Source: Thermohalobaculum sp951813525 (GTDB taxonomy: Bacteria > Pseudomonadota > Alphaproteobacteria > Rhodobacterales > Rhodobacteraceae). From it: DNA of 64,000 nucleotides. A model generated the notes under the pieces. That model was not told the DNA's origin. It was given only the letters and a program-made list of their open reading frames with translations, and searched no databases. The stretch spans positions 372,001 through 436,000 of the forward strand of contig CATOTJ020000003.1 in the NCBI GenBank assembly GCA_951813525.2. Reading direction: 5' to 3'. Position numbers and translations under genes: made by a program. This document shows positions 50,418 through 60,201 of the stretch, piece after piece (position 1 is the stretch's first letter; each line of letters begins with the position of its first letter).

Positions 50418-50684
50418 ATGAAACCGATTATGACTGCAATCGCAATTATGACGACTGGCGCCGTGTTGAGTGCAGCGATCCCTGCCAACGCCACACCGTT
50501 GATGCGCACTGTCTACTGTGCCGATGGTTCGGTCTTCAAAGTGGGCGACGAACTGACCGACGCCCAGGTTTGTGCCCAACATGGCGGCGTCAAGAAGAAC
50601 AAGGGTATCGTCGGTAAAATCAAAGCGAACACCGGCACTATTCCGCCGATCCCGAAGCGGACAACGAACCGCGTCACGCGCTGA
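50418..50684 (+). CDS. Small secreted basic protein of unknown function
   Basis: An AAAGGAGATAGAGAAG ribosome binding region precedes ATG 50418. The 88-residue product has a signal peptide (MKPIMTAIAIMTTGAVLSAAIPANA, cut near residue 25), two cysteines (VYCADGS and QVCAQHG) that may pair, and a basic Thr/Lys/Arg/Pro-rich tail. I recognise no family. It stands alone, divergent from dgoK, and is followed by two terminator-like hairpins. Confidence 0.7.
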   Translation: MKPIMTAIAIMTTGAVLSAAIPANATPLMRTVYCADGSVFKVGDELTDAQVCAQHGGVKKNKGIVGKIKANTGTIPPIPKRTTNRVTR

Positions 50685-50691
50685 TTGATGA

Positions 50692-50773
50692 CGCCCGGCC
50701 AAAAGGTGCCGACCCTCGGACACCCTTTGCGCCGGGCGATCGACCGGCGCTCATCGCAGGCCGGTTCTTTATT
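50692..50773 (+). terminator. Two stacked hairpins ending in a T-rich tract
   Basis: CGCCCGGC (50692-50699) pairs with GCCGGGCG (50731-50738), and inside it AAAGGTG/CACCCTTT and CCGA/TCGG extend the stem. A second stem (ACCGGC 50743-50748; GCCGGT 50760-50765) is followed by TCTTTATT. This directly follows the small secreted-protein gene and probably ends its transcript. Confidence 0.65.
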
Positions 50774-50954
50774 GCAACCTGATATTCCGGCCCAACAACA
50801 ATTTGTCCTTCGATAAGATTACCGTTTGTGACGGCCAGCCCCGCAAATTTCCGGCTGATACAATTGATACAAATCCGCGCCCGCGTGACATCGTTCGCAT
50901 ACGTTGGCAGCATAGGAACAGATTTGAGCACGCAGTCACCAGGCGGTCGGCACG

Positions 50955-51707
50955 ATGGACACACAGATGAACACCCGCAACGCGGCGAACATCGCCAGCG
51001 ACGATGCGCGTACACAATCCGAGCTGATTAATGCCATCCAGTCGTTGGATGTCGCGATCGTGCTTTTGGACAAAGACCTGAAATTCATCTTCGGCAACCG
51101 GTTGTGGCGCGAGATCTTCTTTCCGGATACCGCGCCGCCATCCGGCAGCAGTGCCAATGACATGTTGCGTCGCCAGCTTGGGGCAGGGTTTTACCGATTG
51201 CCGGAAGGCGAGACAGCGGACGGCTTTCTTGCACGTTTCTTTGCGTCGATCAGATCATACACCAAGGATCTGGAAGTCGAGCTTTCGACTGGACATGTTC
51301 TGAATGCCGCGTCGTTTTCAACCGGTCCGGGCGGGTATCTGATTTCGTTTCGGGACATTTCCACCGAAATTCGCTCGCAACAGGAAGCCGACCGGCAACG
51401 GATCAAGACCGAGCGTGCGAATGTGCGCCTGCGCGATGCGTTGGAATCGATTGGCGAGGCGTTCGCCCTGTTCGATCATCAGGACCGGCTGATTCTGGCC
51501 AATGATCTCTACAAATCGGCCAACCCTGCGGCCGCGCATCTGATGACCTTTGGCCGCCCGCGCAGCGACATTATCGAGGCGATGGCAAATGGCGGGGACA
51601 TCATCGGCGTCGATGACTGGGTTGGCAGCTATGATCGCGAGGTCACGGCAGGCGATACATCGTCGCCGCGCCGCTATGAAGTGCACCATTCCGACGGGCG
51701 CGTTTTC
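50955..51707 (+). pseudogene. Multi-PAS hybrid histidine kinase, 5' part (split by IS30-type element)
   Basis: The first 251 codons of a large sensor kinase start at ATG 50955 (MDTQMNTRNAANIASDDART). Two PAS domains are visible: SLDVAIVLLDKDLKFIFGNRLWREIF to SFRDIS, and SIGEAFALFDHQDRLILANDLYKSA up to HSDGRVF, where an IS30-type element is inserted. The frame runs 16 codons into the element and stops at 51755. Joining codon 251 (TTC, 51705-51707) to ATG at 53171 restores a continuous 1042-residue protein. No membrane segment is seen, so the sensor was probably cytosolic. Confidence 0.9.
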
Positions 51708-53167
51708 GGCGGATTCAACCGGTCGTCGCAACACCTTCGATCATATCCTGTTTGAGCAACTGGTCGAGTGCTTCCGCGGGCGTTCGCCATCCGAGCGTTT
51801 TGCGTGGCCTCGTATTCAAGGCATGGGCAACGGCGTTCAACTCTTCATTGCCATGCTGACTTAGATCGGTGCCTTTCGGAAAGTATTGGCGGAGCAGGCC
51901 ATTGGTGTTTTCATTGCTGCCGCGCTGCCAGGGACTCTGAGGGTCGCAGAAGTAGACTTCGAGACCGGTGTCGATCCGAAGCTGAGCGTGCTGTGCCATC
52001 TCGGCTCCCTGATCCCAGGTCAGTGATCGTCGCAGATGTGCCGGAAGATCCATTATGGTTTCGGAAATGGCATCGCGGACGGCTTCTGCACCATGACCGG
52101 CAAGAGCCGGACCGTTCTTGATCGGTTTGGTCGTGCCGTGGCTTTCCATTCGCGGCAGGTGCAAAAGCATAGTGAAGCGCGTGGTCCGTTCGACCAGCGT
52201 CCCAATCGCTGAACTGCCAAGTCCGAGAATGAGATCGCCTTCCCAGTGGCCTGGCACCGCTCTGTCGTCAATCGCGGCCGGGCGGGCGCTGATCATCAGC
52301 GCATCCGAGATGAAGGACTTGCCTCGGTTTCGGGCCCGTTCTCGGGGCAGACGCAGTGCCCGTCCAGAGCGAAGACAGGCCGAAAGCTCCCGCTTCAGGG
52401 CTCCGCGCCCTTGGATGTAGAGCGCCTGATAGATGGCTTCATGACTGATGCGCATGGTCGGGTCCTCGGGGAAGTCCACCTTCAGGCGCTGTGCGATCTG
52501 TTCCGGGCTCCAGGCGCAAGACCAGCGTCGGCTTTGCCGATGAACGGACCGCCGTTTCCTCCATACCACGACAGGCCCGTCGAAGGAGATGCCGTCTGGC
52601 GTGGCGATCAGGCCGGCAAGCCGGTCCTGCACATAATCTCGCAAGGCAGGATTGTTCGTCAGCTTGCTGGTCTTCGGGCGGCGGGATGCGCGATCCGCAT
52701 GCCACTGCGCTGTGAGAGCCCGGTAGTCGAAGTCTCCGCCTCGTGTCGCCGAGTTGCGCCTGATCTCGCGGGAGATCGTGCTGGGTGCCCGCCCCAGTTT
52801 GCGCGCGATTGCACGCACACCGGTGCCCCGAGCGCATTCCAAGGCGATTTCCTCGCGTTCCGCGAAGACCAGGTTGCGGTTCTTGAGGAAAGGCGCCGAG
52901 GGCGCGAGATGTTTGGGAGGCATTCCACCAGAACTCCGAAACCATCGGCTTCCGACAGGGGCAGAGACACCTGCTTCAACAGCGGCTTGCTCACTTGAAA
53001 GCCCTACCGCGATACCCTGCCAGAACTGGCACAGTTGCTCGCGCTGCCAGACAGGGGGCCGTCCGGGTGAGGACAATTTGCGCCGCGTGGACCTTTCTGA
53101 TTTTCGTCTTCCCGTCGTCATCTACACCTCCTAGGTTGGGGTGTTGCGACGACCGGTTGAATCCGCC
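51708..53167 (-). mobile_element. Complete IS30-type element with TTC target duplication
   Basis: The ends are 28-bp perfect inverted repeats beginning GGCGGATTCAACCGGTCGTC (51708 onward, and complementary at the right end to 53167). TTC lies on both sides (51705-51707 and 53168-53170), a 3-bp target duplication as is usual for IS30 elements. Its length is 1460 bp with one intact transposase gene. Removing the element and one TTC restores the frame of the host kinase gene exactly, so insertion is recent or at least undecayed. Confidence 0.93.
51715..53121 (-). CDS. IS30 family transposase
   Basis: The 468-residue protein starts at ATG 53121 after AGGAGGTGTAG. The N-terminal half carries helix-turn-helix segments (FAEREEIALECARGTGVRAIARKLGRAPSTISREIRRNS), the hallmark of IS30. 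The DDE core follows: GHWEGDLILGLGSSAIGTLVERTTRFTMLL, LTWDQGAEMAQHAQL and CDPQSPWQRGSNENTNGLLRQYFPKGTDL. The stop codon lies inside the left inverted repeat. The gene is intact and is probably active. Confidence 0.94.
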   Translation of the reverse strand: MTTGRRKSERSTRRKLSSPGRPPVWQREQLCQFWQGIAVGLSSEQAAVEAGVSAPVGSRWFRSSGGMPPKHLAPSAPFLKNRNLVFAEREEIALECARGTGVRAIARKLGRAPSTISREIRRNSATRGGDFDYRALTAQWHADRASRRPKTSKLTNNPALRDYVQDRLAGLIATPDGISFDGPVVVWRKRRSVHRQSRRWSCAWSPEQIAQRLKVDFPEDPTMRISHEAIYQALYIQGRGALKRELSACLRSGRALRLPRERARNRGKSFISDALMISARPAAIDDRAVPGHWEGDLILGLGSSAIGTLVERTTRFTMLLHLPRMESHGTTKPIKNGPALAGHGAEAVRDAISETIMDLPAHLRRSLTWDQGAEMAQHAQLRIDTGLEVYFCDPQSPWQRGSNENTNGLLRQYFPKGTDLSQHGNEELNAVAHALNTRPRKTLGWRTPAEALDQLLKQDMIEGVATTG

Positions 53168-53170
53168 TTC

Positions 53171-55546
53171 ATGGCCTCTCGCGGGCGCACCGCCGAGGGC
53201 GGCTGCACGATAACCTGGCTGGACATCACCGACAGCAAGAAGACCCAGGCACGCGCCCAGGCAATCGCCAACGACGCGATGGAAGCCTTGGAAGAAGGCT
53301 TTGCGTTGTTCGATGCCGAACTGAGCTTTCTGTTCTGCAACCGGAAATACGCCGAATATGTGCTGGGCGGCCAAGAGTTTGTGCCGCGCGCCGGGGCACC
53401 GGTCGGTGATCTGGCCAGATCCCTTTACGACCGAAGAATATATCGATTGGCCGACGGAACGACCTATGACGATTATGTTGCCCAGGTCGAAACAATGGCG
53501 GTCGACTACCGCAAGAATGTCGAACTTGTCCGCCAGGATGGCCGGATCATCGAAGCGTCCAGCCATGAAACCGAGCTGGGCGGCTATCTGGTCACTGCCC
53601 GTGACGTCACCGAGAAACGCGAATCCGAGCGCCGCGAACTGGCTGCGGTGACCGATGCGATGCAAGCGCTGGGCGATGGAATCGCGCTCTATGATCCCCA
53701 GTTCAACTTCGTAATGGGCAATGATCGCTTTTTTGACATGTGGTTTACGCAAACAGGGATCGCCCCCGCCTCGCCCGGAGAAAATCTGAGCGAGGTGCTA
53801 CGGCGGATCATCGACGCCGACTATATCGACGTCCCGCAAGACATGCCGCGTCAGAAATATATCGACCAGTTGCTTCAGCGTGCGAAGGCCTTTGAAAAGA
53901 ACCTCCCCCTTCCATCAAAAGACCGAATCTATAGTTGCAGTTCGCATCAAACGGGCCTCGGCGGATATTTGCTGGAATGCAAGGATGTCACCGAACAACT
54001 GTTGGCAGAAGAGGAGCGCCGGGAAAGCGAAGCCCGGGCCTTGGCAAAGGTCACCGACACTATCGAAACCTTGGACATTGGACTGGCGCTTTTGGATGCC
54101 GAACTAAACTTTGTCTTCGGCAATCAAATGTTGAACAATATGTTCCACCGCCGAGTCCCGCCGCCGGAAGCAGGCGAACCGATGGCCGATATCGCCCGGC
54201 GGCTGGTAGATGGCAAGTTCTACAAATTGCCGGACGGATTTGATCCTGTGCAAGCTGCTGCACGGGTCGTTCGCCGGGTTGTCGAGTTGGACGCCAACTT
54301 TGACACATTTGCAAATGACGGGCGCATTTTCAGGGGATCGGCGAACCGCACAAAGGAAGGCGGATATCTGCTCTCGTTCGCCGACATAACCGACCAACGC
54401 CAGGCCGAGTCGGAATTGGAGCGCAGGCGCGAGCACGCCTACCAAAACGAAAAGCTGTCCGCGATGGGCGAGTTGTTGGCAGGCGTCGCGCACGAGTTGA
54501 ACAATCCGCTATCGATTGTCGTCGGGTACTCGATGATGATGCAGGGTGCGGTCAAAGACCCGAAACTACGCCGTCAGGTCGACAATATCGCACAGGCCGC
54601 CGATCGGTGTTCGCGTATCGTAAAAGCTTTCTTGTCGATGGCACGGCAGAAACCGGTCGAAATGCGGCGCTGCTCGCTGAACGAACTCATGATGGCAGCG
54701 GTCGATATGGTCGGACACAGGTTGCGCGCGGCCGGGATCGACGTCGAAATCGATCTTGACCCCGACCTGCCCGATGTCGAGGCGGACGAAGACCAGATCA
54801 TCCAGGTCTTTACCAATCTTCTGGTCAACGCCGAGCAAGCGCTGTGCGATCAGCCAGCGCCGCGCCAGCTGCAACTGAGGTCCTTCTACGACAAGCGTGC
54901 CGGAAAGGCCGTGGCGCGGATCGCGGACAATGGCCCCGGAATTGCGCCGGATGTGCTGCCGCGAATATTCGAGCCGTTCTATACGACCAAGGATGTGGGA
55001 ACCGGCACCGGTATCGGGTTGGCGTTCTGCCACCGTATCCTCGCGTCGCACAACGGGCGCTTAACTGCGCGTTCCAAGCCAGGAGAGGGCGCAAGATTCT
55101 ACATCCGTCTTGGTCTTTGTGAACACGAAGACCCGGCGATCGGGCTGCCAGATGCCGTGCCTGATGCCGCTGCGGGGCGCATTCTGGTGGTCGATGACGA
55201 ACCGGTTGTCGCCGAGTTGATCGGTGACGTCCTCAGCGACGCTGGCTTTGACGTGCAGATCCAGCATGACGCTTTCATTGCGCTGGAGGTTTTGAAATCG
55301 AGAAGTTTCGATGCGATCCTCAGCGACATAAAGATGCCGGGCCTGGACGGGCCTGGTTTCTTCCATGCAATTCAAGACTTCGATCCCGCGCTCGCTTTGC
55401 GGACAGGGTTCGTTACCGGCGACACGCTATCGCGAAGCGTTGCGGCGTTCTTGAATGGAACGGGTCAACCCCATCTGGAAAAGCCGATCACACCCGCCGA
55501 ACTCTTGTTGTTGGTTGGCGACCTGATGCATGTCCGGAGCGATTGA
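53171..55546 (+). pseudogene. Multi-PAS hybrid histidine kinase, 3' part (PAS x3, HisKA, HATPase, receiver)
   Basis: This part encodes 791 residues from MASRGRTAEGGCTITWLDITD, completing PAS 2, then three further PAS domains (each with an ALFD/ALYD/ALLD core and ending in ARDVTE, CKDVTE and FADITD). The kinase core has phosphoacceptor His in AGVAHELNNPLSIVVGYSMMM, FTNLLVNAEQAL, IADNGPGIAP and GTGTGIGLAFC. A C-terminal receiver shows VVDDEP, phosphoacceptor in AILSDIKMPGLDG and Lys in LEKPITP. Internal initiation could still yield a kinase lacking the first PAS domains, so it may not be fully dead. The stop codon is 1 bp from the start of the response-regulator gene. Confidence 0.9.
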
Positions 55547-55547
55547 G

Positions 55548-56243
55548 ATGAATGGTACCGCCGAAGTTCTGATCTGCGACGATGAGCCGGTTCTGCGAGA
55601 GATGGTGCGCGACTACCTGATCGGGCGCGGGTTTTCGATATCAGAGGCAGATTGCGCCAAGGCGATGCAGGCAAAAGTTGCCGACAAACAGCCTGATCTA
55701 ATCGTTCTGGACATCAACATGCCCGGCGAAGACGGTTTGAGCGCGCTGCGCGCCCTGCGGACGGGATCAGATATCCCTGTGATCATGCTGACTGCGGCGG
55801 ACGATGTCATTGATCGGGTCGTCGGTCTTGAAATGGGCGCCGACGATTACCTTGGCAAGCCCGTTGACCTGCGCGAGCTTGAGGCGCGCATTAAAGCGGC
55901 GCTGCGACGCCGCCCAAAGGACACCGTCGACGAACAACGCCCGGGAACTGTCCCGTTCGGCGCTTGTAAGCTGGACCTGCACCGCGCCCAGTTGATCGAC
56001 GCCGACGGCCGCGAAGTCTATCTGACGGCCATGGAGTTCAACTTATTGAAAGTTTTTGCCGAGAATCGGGGGCGCGTGCTGAACCGCGATCAATTGCTGG
56101 AGCAGGCCCACGATAAATCTTGGGAGCCTTTCGATCGTTCGATCGATCTGCGCATCTCGCGCCTTCGCCGCAAGATTGAAGAGAACCCCGCAAGACCAAA
56201 AGTCATCCGCACGGTCCGCGGCATCGGCTACGTCTTTGATTAG
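55548..56243 (+). CDS. OmpR family response regulator, partner of the interrupted kinase
   Basis: ATG 55548 (MNGTAEVLICDDEPVLREMV) follows the kinase stop as TGAGATG and has GGAGC upstream; an ATG at 55530 in frame is possible. The 231-residue protein has receiver residues DDE, VLDINMPGEDG, LTAADD and LGKPVDLREL, then a winged helix with LTAMEFNLLKVFAENRGRVLNRDQLLEQ and SIDLRISRLRRKIEENPARPKVIRTVRGIGYVF. It depended on the upstream kinase for both signal and probably transcription, so the IS30 insertion may also reduce its expression by polarity. Confidence 0.92.
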   Translation: MNGTAEVLICDDEPVLREMVRDYLIGRGFSISEADCAKAMQAKVADKQPDLIVLDINMPGEDGLSALRALRTGSDIPVIMLTAADDVIDRVVGLEMGADDYLGKPVDLRELEARIKAALRRRPKDTVDEQRPGTVPFGACKLDLHRAQLIDADGREVYLTAMEFNLLKVFAENRGRVLNRDQLLEQAHDKSWEPFDRSIDLRISRLRRKIEENPARPKVIRTVRGIGYVFD

Positions 56244-56293
56244 TCGGCGGCCATACGCCATCGGCGGAACCGGGTCACCTTAAGGAATGTCAT

Positions 56294-57565
56294 TCAGGAA
56301 CCAGCGTTTTGCGAAGACAGCAAGTCCCGGTGCTTGGACAGGAACGCAGCAGAAATTTTACCGCCCGCGCCATATGTATAATGCTCCGGTCGCATTGACC
56401 TGCGAAAATCGGCCTGGCGGGCAGCGTCTGTCAGATCGGGCGGAACGCCCTCCAGCCGGTCAAGCATCTCGATCACTGCGTCAGCAATTTCGTCTGGTGT
56501 GTTGTCGATCACATCCAACTCTGCCGAATGGTACTGTTCGGTTTCGCGAAAATCTGCGATCTCGCTCGTGAAAATATCTTCGAACCGCAATCGTTCGCTA
56601 CCTTTCCGGTGCAGTTTCGGGACGGCAATGTCGCTTGGGTGCGACCCGTAACAGGCGGCGAGCGGCACCATGTTGACCAGCACCGACGGCACGTCAAACG
56701 CGCTGGAAAGCGCGCAAAGCCCCGACGTGTTACCAAGGAAAAACCTGCACCTTGCCCCCAGGAACACATCCATCCAGTCACTCTTCCAGCTTGAACGTGC
56801 GTAATCGATCGCCCGCGGTAGATCGGGTATGGGCTGCATGGACGGATCGCCAACGCGAATGCACCAACCGCCCCTTTCAGTGATCCGTTCAATCGCCAGC
56901 GAATAGCTTGCAATGTCGCTGTTGCGGTGGGCATGAAGATGCTCATCCGCAGGTGAATAGCCACCTTCCCGCGAGTGGACACAGACAAACCACGCGTCCT
57001 TGGGAACGCCCATTTCTGCCAACGCCGCGCGCCCGTCCTTTTCCATCTGCTGGGGCAGCGACCAGATTGTGCCCCGGTCTCCCCACTTGGTCATGACGGC
57101 CTGAAAGTTGGGAATCCGGGGGTCGGTGCCAACGGCAAGCGCCAAGTCAACGCGAAGACGGGGGTCGTATGAAAACGGCGATAACAACGCGCGGGCCCAT
57201 GCTTCTTCGACAACGGTGTATTTCTGCCTCAGAACCTCGACGAACGCCCTGTTCGCGACACGCTTTGGCGAGGCCAGTAGGACCGGGCGCCCGGGATCAA
57301 CGCCGTCCAGTTCTGCTTTGCGCAGATAGTAATCAGGCTCGATCACCAGATGCCCGATCCTGTTGGGGTTCGAGATGACCGGAAACCGCCAACCCCGGCG
57401 CACAAGCCAGGTCGCAGGCAGCCAGTAAAGCCACCGCAACGATTGGTTGCGCGCCCGGCGAACCCACAGCCTGAAACGATTGTGGAGCGAGGCATGCTTC
57501 CTGCGCCGCCGGTCTGCCATTTCGGCTGCGCGCTCAAAGCTGATCTGTTGCGGCGGTGTGGTCAT
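56294..57565 (-). CDS. TIGR04372-type glycosyltransferase
   Basis: The start ATG 57565 (MTTPPQQISFERAAEMADRRR) is preferred over the longer open frame. The 423-residue protein has a basic N-terminus and the family segment NPNRIGHLVIEPDYYLRKAELDG, followed by AWFVCVHSREGGYSPADEHLHAHRNSDI, RVGDPSMQPIPDLPRAIDYA and a donor-site-like FFLGNTSGLCALSSAFDVPSVLVN. This pattern belongs to a group of putative glycosyltransferases found near surface-polysaccharide genes. It is probably the last gene of a minus-strand operon of four. Confidence 0.8.
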   Translation of the reverse strand: MTTPPQQISFERAAEMADRRRRKHASLHNRFRLWVRRARNQSLRWLYWLPATWLVRRGWRFPVISNPNRIGHLVIEPDYYLRKAELDGVDPGRPVLLASPKRVANRAFVEVLRQKYTVVEEAWARALLSPFSYDPRLRVDLALAVGTDPRIPNFQAVMTKWGDRGTIWSLPQQMEKDGRAALAEMGVPKDAWFVCVHSREGGYSPADEHLHAHRNSDIASYSLAIERITERGGWCIRVGDPSMQPIPDLPRAIDYARSSWKSDWMDVFLGARCRFFLGNTSGLCALSSAFDVPSVLVNMVPLAACYGSHPSDIAVPKLHRKGSERLRFEDIFTSEIADFRETEQYHSAELDVIDNTPDEIADAVIEMLDRLEGVPPDLTDAARQADFRRSMRPEHYTYGAGGKISAAFLSKHRDLLSSQNAGS

Positions 57566-57674
57566 ATCGCTGTCTTCGTCGCGCCATGGGGCAACTTTGG
57601 CAAGGGCCGGACCGGAACAACCGGCTGCGACTTGCGGCAATAACGACTCCCGCTCAGATGCATTCTTTGCATCA

Positions 57675-58481
57675 TCAAAGCACGCGCCGCATGTGGCGCA
57701 GCACGGCCTTTCTCAGGGGCGCCTGGTCCGCCGCGGCCAGACCGGTTTCTTCGATGCGCCGTTCGCAGAAGGCCAAGTATTTCGCGTGTAATGCAGAATT
57801 TGCCGCTGGACCGCGGATCTTAGCTTCGGTTTCCTCTCGCTTCTCGAGCCTGTGAAAGAAAATCGCGTCTTCTGCGCCGGTTACGCGCCCCATCGCGATC
57901 GCCGGAAAGATCATCAAGTGGTCCCATCCCCACAACGTGCTGAATTCATCAATTACCTTGTGAATGGTCGTACGGGCGTATCCGGTCTGCATCATGCCAT
58001 AGAACCAGCCTGGATTTGACGTTCGAAGAAGATCGACCGGGCTGTGCTGAATATCGGTTGCGGTCGGCAGTCGGCTGGCGGTCACGCGCCGCTTTCCGCA
58101 GCCGATTCTCAACTGAACACGCCGTCCAACGGCCAAGAGTGCGTCCGGCGCCTGATCCATCGCGAAATTGAGGGTGCCGACATAGTTCAATGAACTGAGA
58201 TCGTCATCGGCGCGCCAAAGAAACCTGTCCGCATTGGCTGCCTCGACCACCGCTTGGAAGTTATGCAAGGCGCCCATATTCGAAGGCTGCCGGATCAGGT
58301 GGAACCGCGGATCGTCGTCGCAGAATTTTTCAGCGATCTCGGCCGAACCATCGGTCGAGCCATTGTCCGAGATGATGACTTCGAATTCGCTGAACGTTTG
58401 ACCGCGGATGTTGTTCAGCGAGTCCGGAAGTCGATTGGCCCCGTTAAAAACCGGGACACCGATGCTGACGGCAGGTTTCAT
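57675..58481 (-). CDS. Family 2 glycosyltransferase
   Basis: ATG 58481 (MKPAVSIGVPVFNGANRLPD) overlaps the previous stop as ATGA. The 268-residue GT-A protein shows VSIGVPVFNGANRLPDSLNNI, VIISDNGSTDGSAEI and the DxD-like metal site FLWRADDDLSSLNYV. The C-terminus lacks membrane helices, so it works in the cytosol, adding a sugar to a surface or secreted glycan. Cotranscribed with the neighbouring glycosyltransferase-like and methyltransferase genes. Confidence 0.88.
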   Translation of the reverse strand: MKPAVSIGVPVFNGANRLPDSLNNIRGQTFSEFEVIISDNGSTDGSAEIAEKFCDDDPRFHLIRQPSNMGALHNFQAVVEAANADRFLWRADDDLSSLNYVGTLNFAMDQAPDALLAVGRRVQLRIGCGKRRVTASRLPTATDIQHSPVDLLRTSNPGWFYGMMQTGYARTTIHKVIDEFSTLWGWDHLMIFPAIAMGRVTGAEDAIFFHRLEKREETEAKIRGPAANSALHAKYLAFCERRIEETGLAAADQAPLRKAVLRHMRRVL

Positions 58482-59272
58482 AGCCCGAGCCGAATTCCAA
58501 GATCGGCCAGCCAAGGGCGCAAGGCAGGCGCTGCCTGTGCCCCCCACGCCAAGCTGGCCAATCGTTTGCGCTTGCGGTTTGTTGCTGCTTCATAGGCACG
58601 CGTTCGATTGTCCGAGATGAGGAGTTCGCTTTGACTGCCTGTCCGGAAAACCGGCATCGCTGCCCATTCCTCAGGCGGCGCAGCATTGCCTTGCCGGCCT
58701 ACGACACAAACGGTCTGGCCTGACGCAAGAACTTGCCGTGTCAGGCTGTTCGGACCTGCCTCGAACCAATTGCAGTCGCGTTTGGTCGCAAGCGGTCCAA
58801 AATCGAGGGAGAGAAAATCAGGCCGTGCCAACGCAAATCCGTTCGTGCGCAGGTGGACATTCGGAAACGGCGTCGATCCGTTCATAACTTCCCAACTTCC
58901 AGTCGCGCCGATTGCACCAACCGATTGATCCTGAAGGCCGTCGACCATTAACCGAAGCCAATTCGGCGCTTCGACCCGGGAATGGGAATTCAAGAAGCAG
59001 AGAACATCGTGATCTAATGCCTGCGCCGCCGAGCGGTAGGCCGTGATGTCGAAACCGGTATCGTCGATCTCGTGAAACTGGGCTGCCGGAACCCTGCGCG
59101 CGACTTCCGCCCGAACAGCACCCGGATCAGTAAACCCCTTTAAAACAATCACCAGATCGTGGGACATGTCCGGATCATGGGACAAATAGGTGTCCAGGAA
59201 TCCGTCAAGATAAGCGTCAGGATTGCCTTGCCGTACAAGGTGCACGACGGCGGTTGACCCCGACCCGGTCAC
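58478..59272 (-). CDS. Glycosyltransferase-like protein of unknown specificity
   Basis: The start is a GTG at 59272, 9 bp after the preceding gene. The 264-residue protein reads TGSGSTAVVHLVRQGNPDAYLDGFLDTYLSHDPDMSHDLVIVLKGF, then IDDTGFDITAYRSAAQALDHDVLCFLNSHSRVEAPNWL, which has the look of a GT-A nucleotide-sugar fold with the acceptor-side SHSR segment where many have DxD. The C-terminal SELLISDNRTRAYEAATNRKRKRLASLAW is basic. It is not a clear member of a named family. The operon context suggests polysaccharide assembly. Confidence 0.65.
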   Translation of the reverse strand: MTGSGSTAVVHLVRQGNPDAYLDGFLDTYLSHDPDMSHDLVIVLKGFTDPGAVRAEVARRVPAAQFHEIDDTGFDITAYRSAAQALDHDVLCFLNSHSRVEAPNWLRLMVDGLQDQSVGAIGATGSWEVMNGSTPFPNVHLRTNGFALARPDFLSLDFGPLATKRDCNWFEAGPNSLTRQVLASGQTVCVVGRQGNAAPPEEWAAMPVFRTGSQSELLISDNRTRAYEAATNRKRKRLASLAWGAQAAPALRPWLADLGIRLGL

Positions 59273-59281
59273 CGAAGACCG

Positions 59282-59959
59282 CTAGAGAGTTCCAATGCCA
59301 AACCAACGGTTCAAAAGGTTGACATTCGACGTTCCCGCGCCGGTATAGCGCCAAACCGAAATGCCGAAACGATTGTCGAAATTCTTCAGCAATTCGAAAT
59401 CCTTGGACACCTTGAGCTCATCGAAAACTTTGCTGCAATCGGGCACCGCCGTTGTGTCGTGAAGCACGCATATGGCGTTCGGCTGCAACAGTTCTTTCAT
59501 CAAGAACATGTCTTTCTTCAAGCCGCGATAGCTGTGATCGCCATCGACGAATGCAAAGTCGATCTGCCGCGCCCACGGCATCAGCTGCGTACGAACCCGC
59601 GACGCGTGGGAATCGTCGATGATCTCGATAACAAACTCGGTCTTGACCTGCGGTTTGACGCGCTTCCAGTGATGATGGTTCGGGTGTAATCCGATATCTA
59701 CGATGATGGTCTTCTCGACCGGATAGTAGTCGCGCAGGAACTTGGTCTGCCCGCCGGACGCGACGCCAATCTCGATCGACAGCCGCGATGGCGGGCATTC
59801 ACTGGCCATATAGTGAACAAAATCAGCGTACTCGTCGGGATCCTGTTGCAGAAAAAGGCCATCTTCAAGCACCGGATAGCCAAAGAACTCTTCATCGTCG
59901 GACCCGCAAGTTCGAATCGCTTGGATGAGTTCATCTCTTGAAACGATGGATGTGTTCAT
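59282..59959 (-). CDS. Class I SAM-dependent methyltransferase (Methyltransf_24-like)
   Basis: ATG 59959 (MNTSIVSRDELIQAIRTCGS) begins 225 residues. SAM-binding features are SIEIGVASGGQTKFLRDYYP (motif I), IIVDIGLHPNHHHW (motif II), FVIEIIDDSHASRV and IDFAFVDGDHSYRGLKKDMFLM (motif IV). Such enzymes often methylate sugars or cephalosporin-like hydroxyls. It heads the minus-strand glycan operon and is divergent from a sugar O-methyltransferase gene across 242 bp. Confidence 0.85.
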   Translation of the reverse strand: MNTSIVSRDELIQAIRTCGSDDEEFFGYPVLEDGLFLQQDPDEYADFVHYMASECPPSRLSIEIGVASGGQTKFLRDYYPVEKTIIVDIGLHPNHHHWKRVKPQVKTEFVIEIIDDSHASRVRTQLMPWARQIDFAFVDGDHSYRGLKKDMFLMKELLQPNAICVLHDTTAVPDCSKVFDELKVSKDFELLKNFDNRFGISVWRYTGAGTSNVNLLNRWFGIGTL

Positions 59960-60201
59960 TGGCGTGCCCGAGTTCCCTATCCAGCACGAGGCGGTCATTC
60001 TCGTGTTTTCGGAAGCGCTCTATCTATGTGCGCGAAGCGGTCGCGGTCAAGCAGGTCCGGCGGCGATCCCGGAATTGGCAGCGGGTGACATTGCGGGCGT
60101 TTGCCACGCTCCACAGCGCACGCGCCGATGGACCCGGGCATGGGCATGCAGTAGACACTTCGACCACTTCCCAAGGTTGGTTTTAGCTCAAGGTCGCCGT
60201 C

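Noticed and set aside
53141..53170. Start of an independent kinase gene at 53141
   Set aside because: These codons lie inside the IS30 terminal repeat; the kinase frame is restored by removing the element, so 53141 is not a native start.
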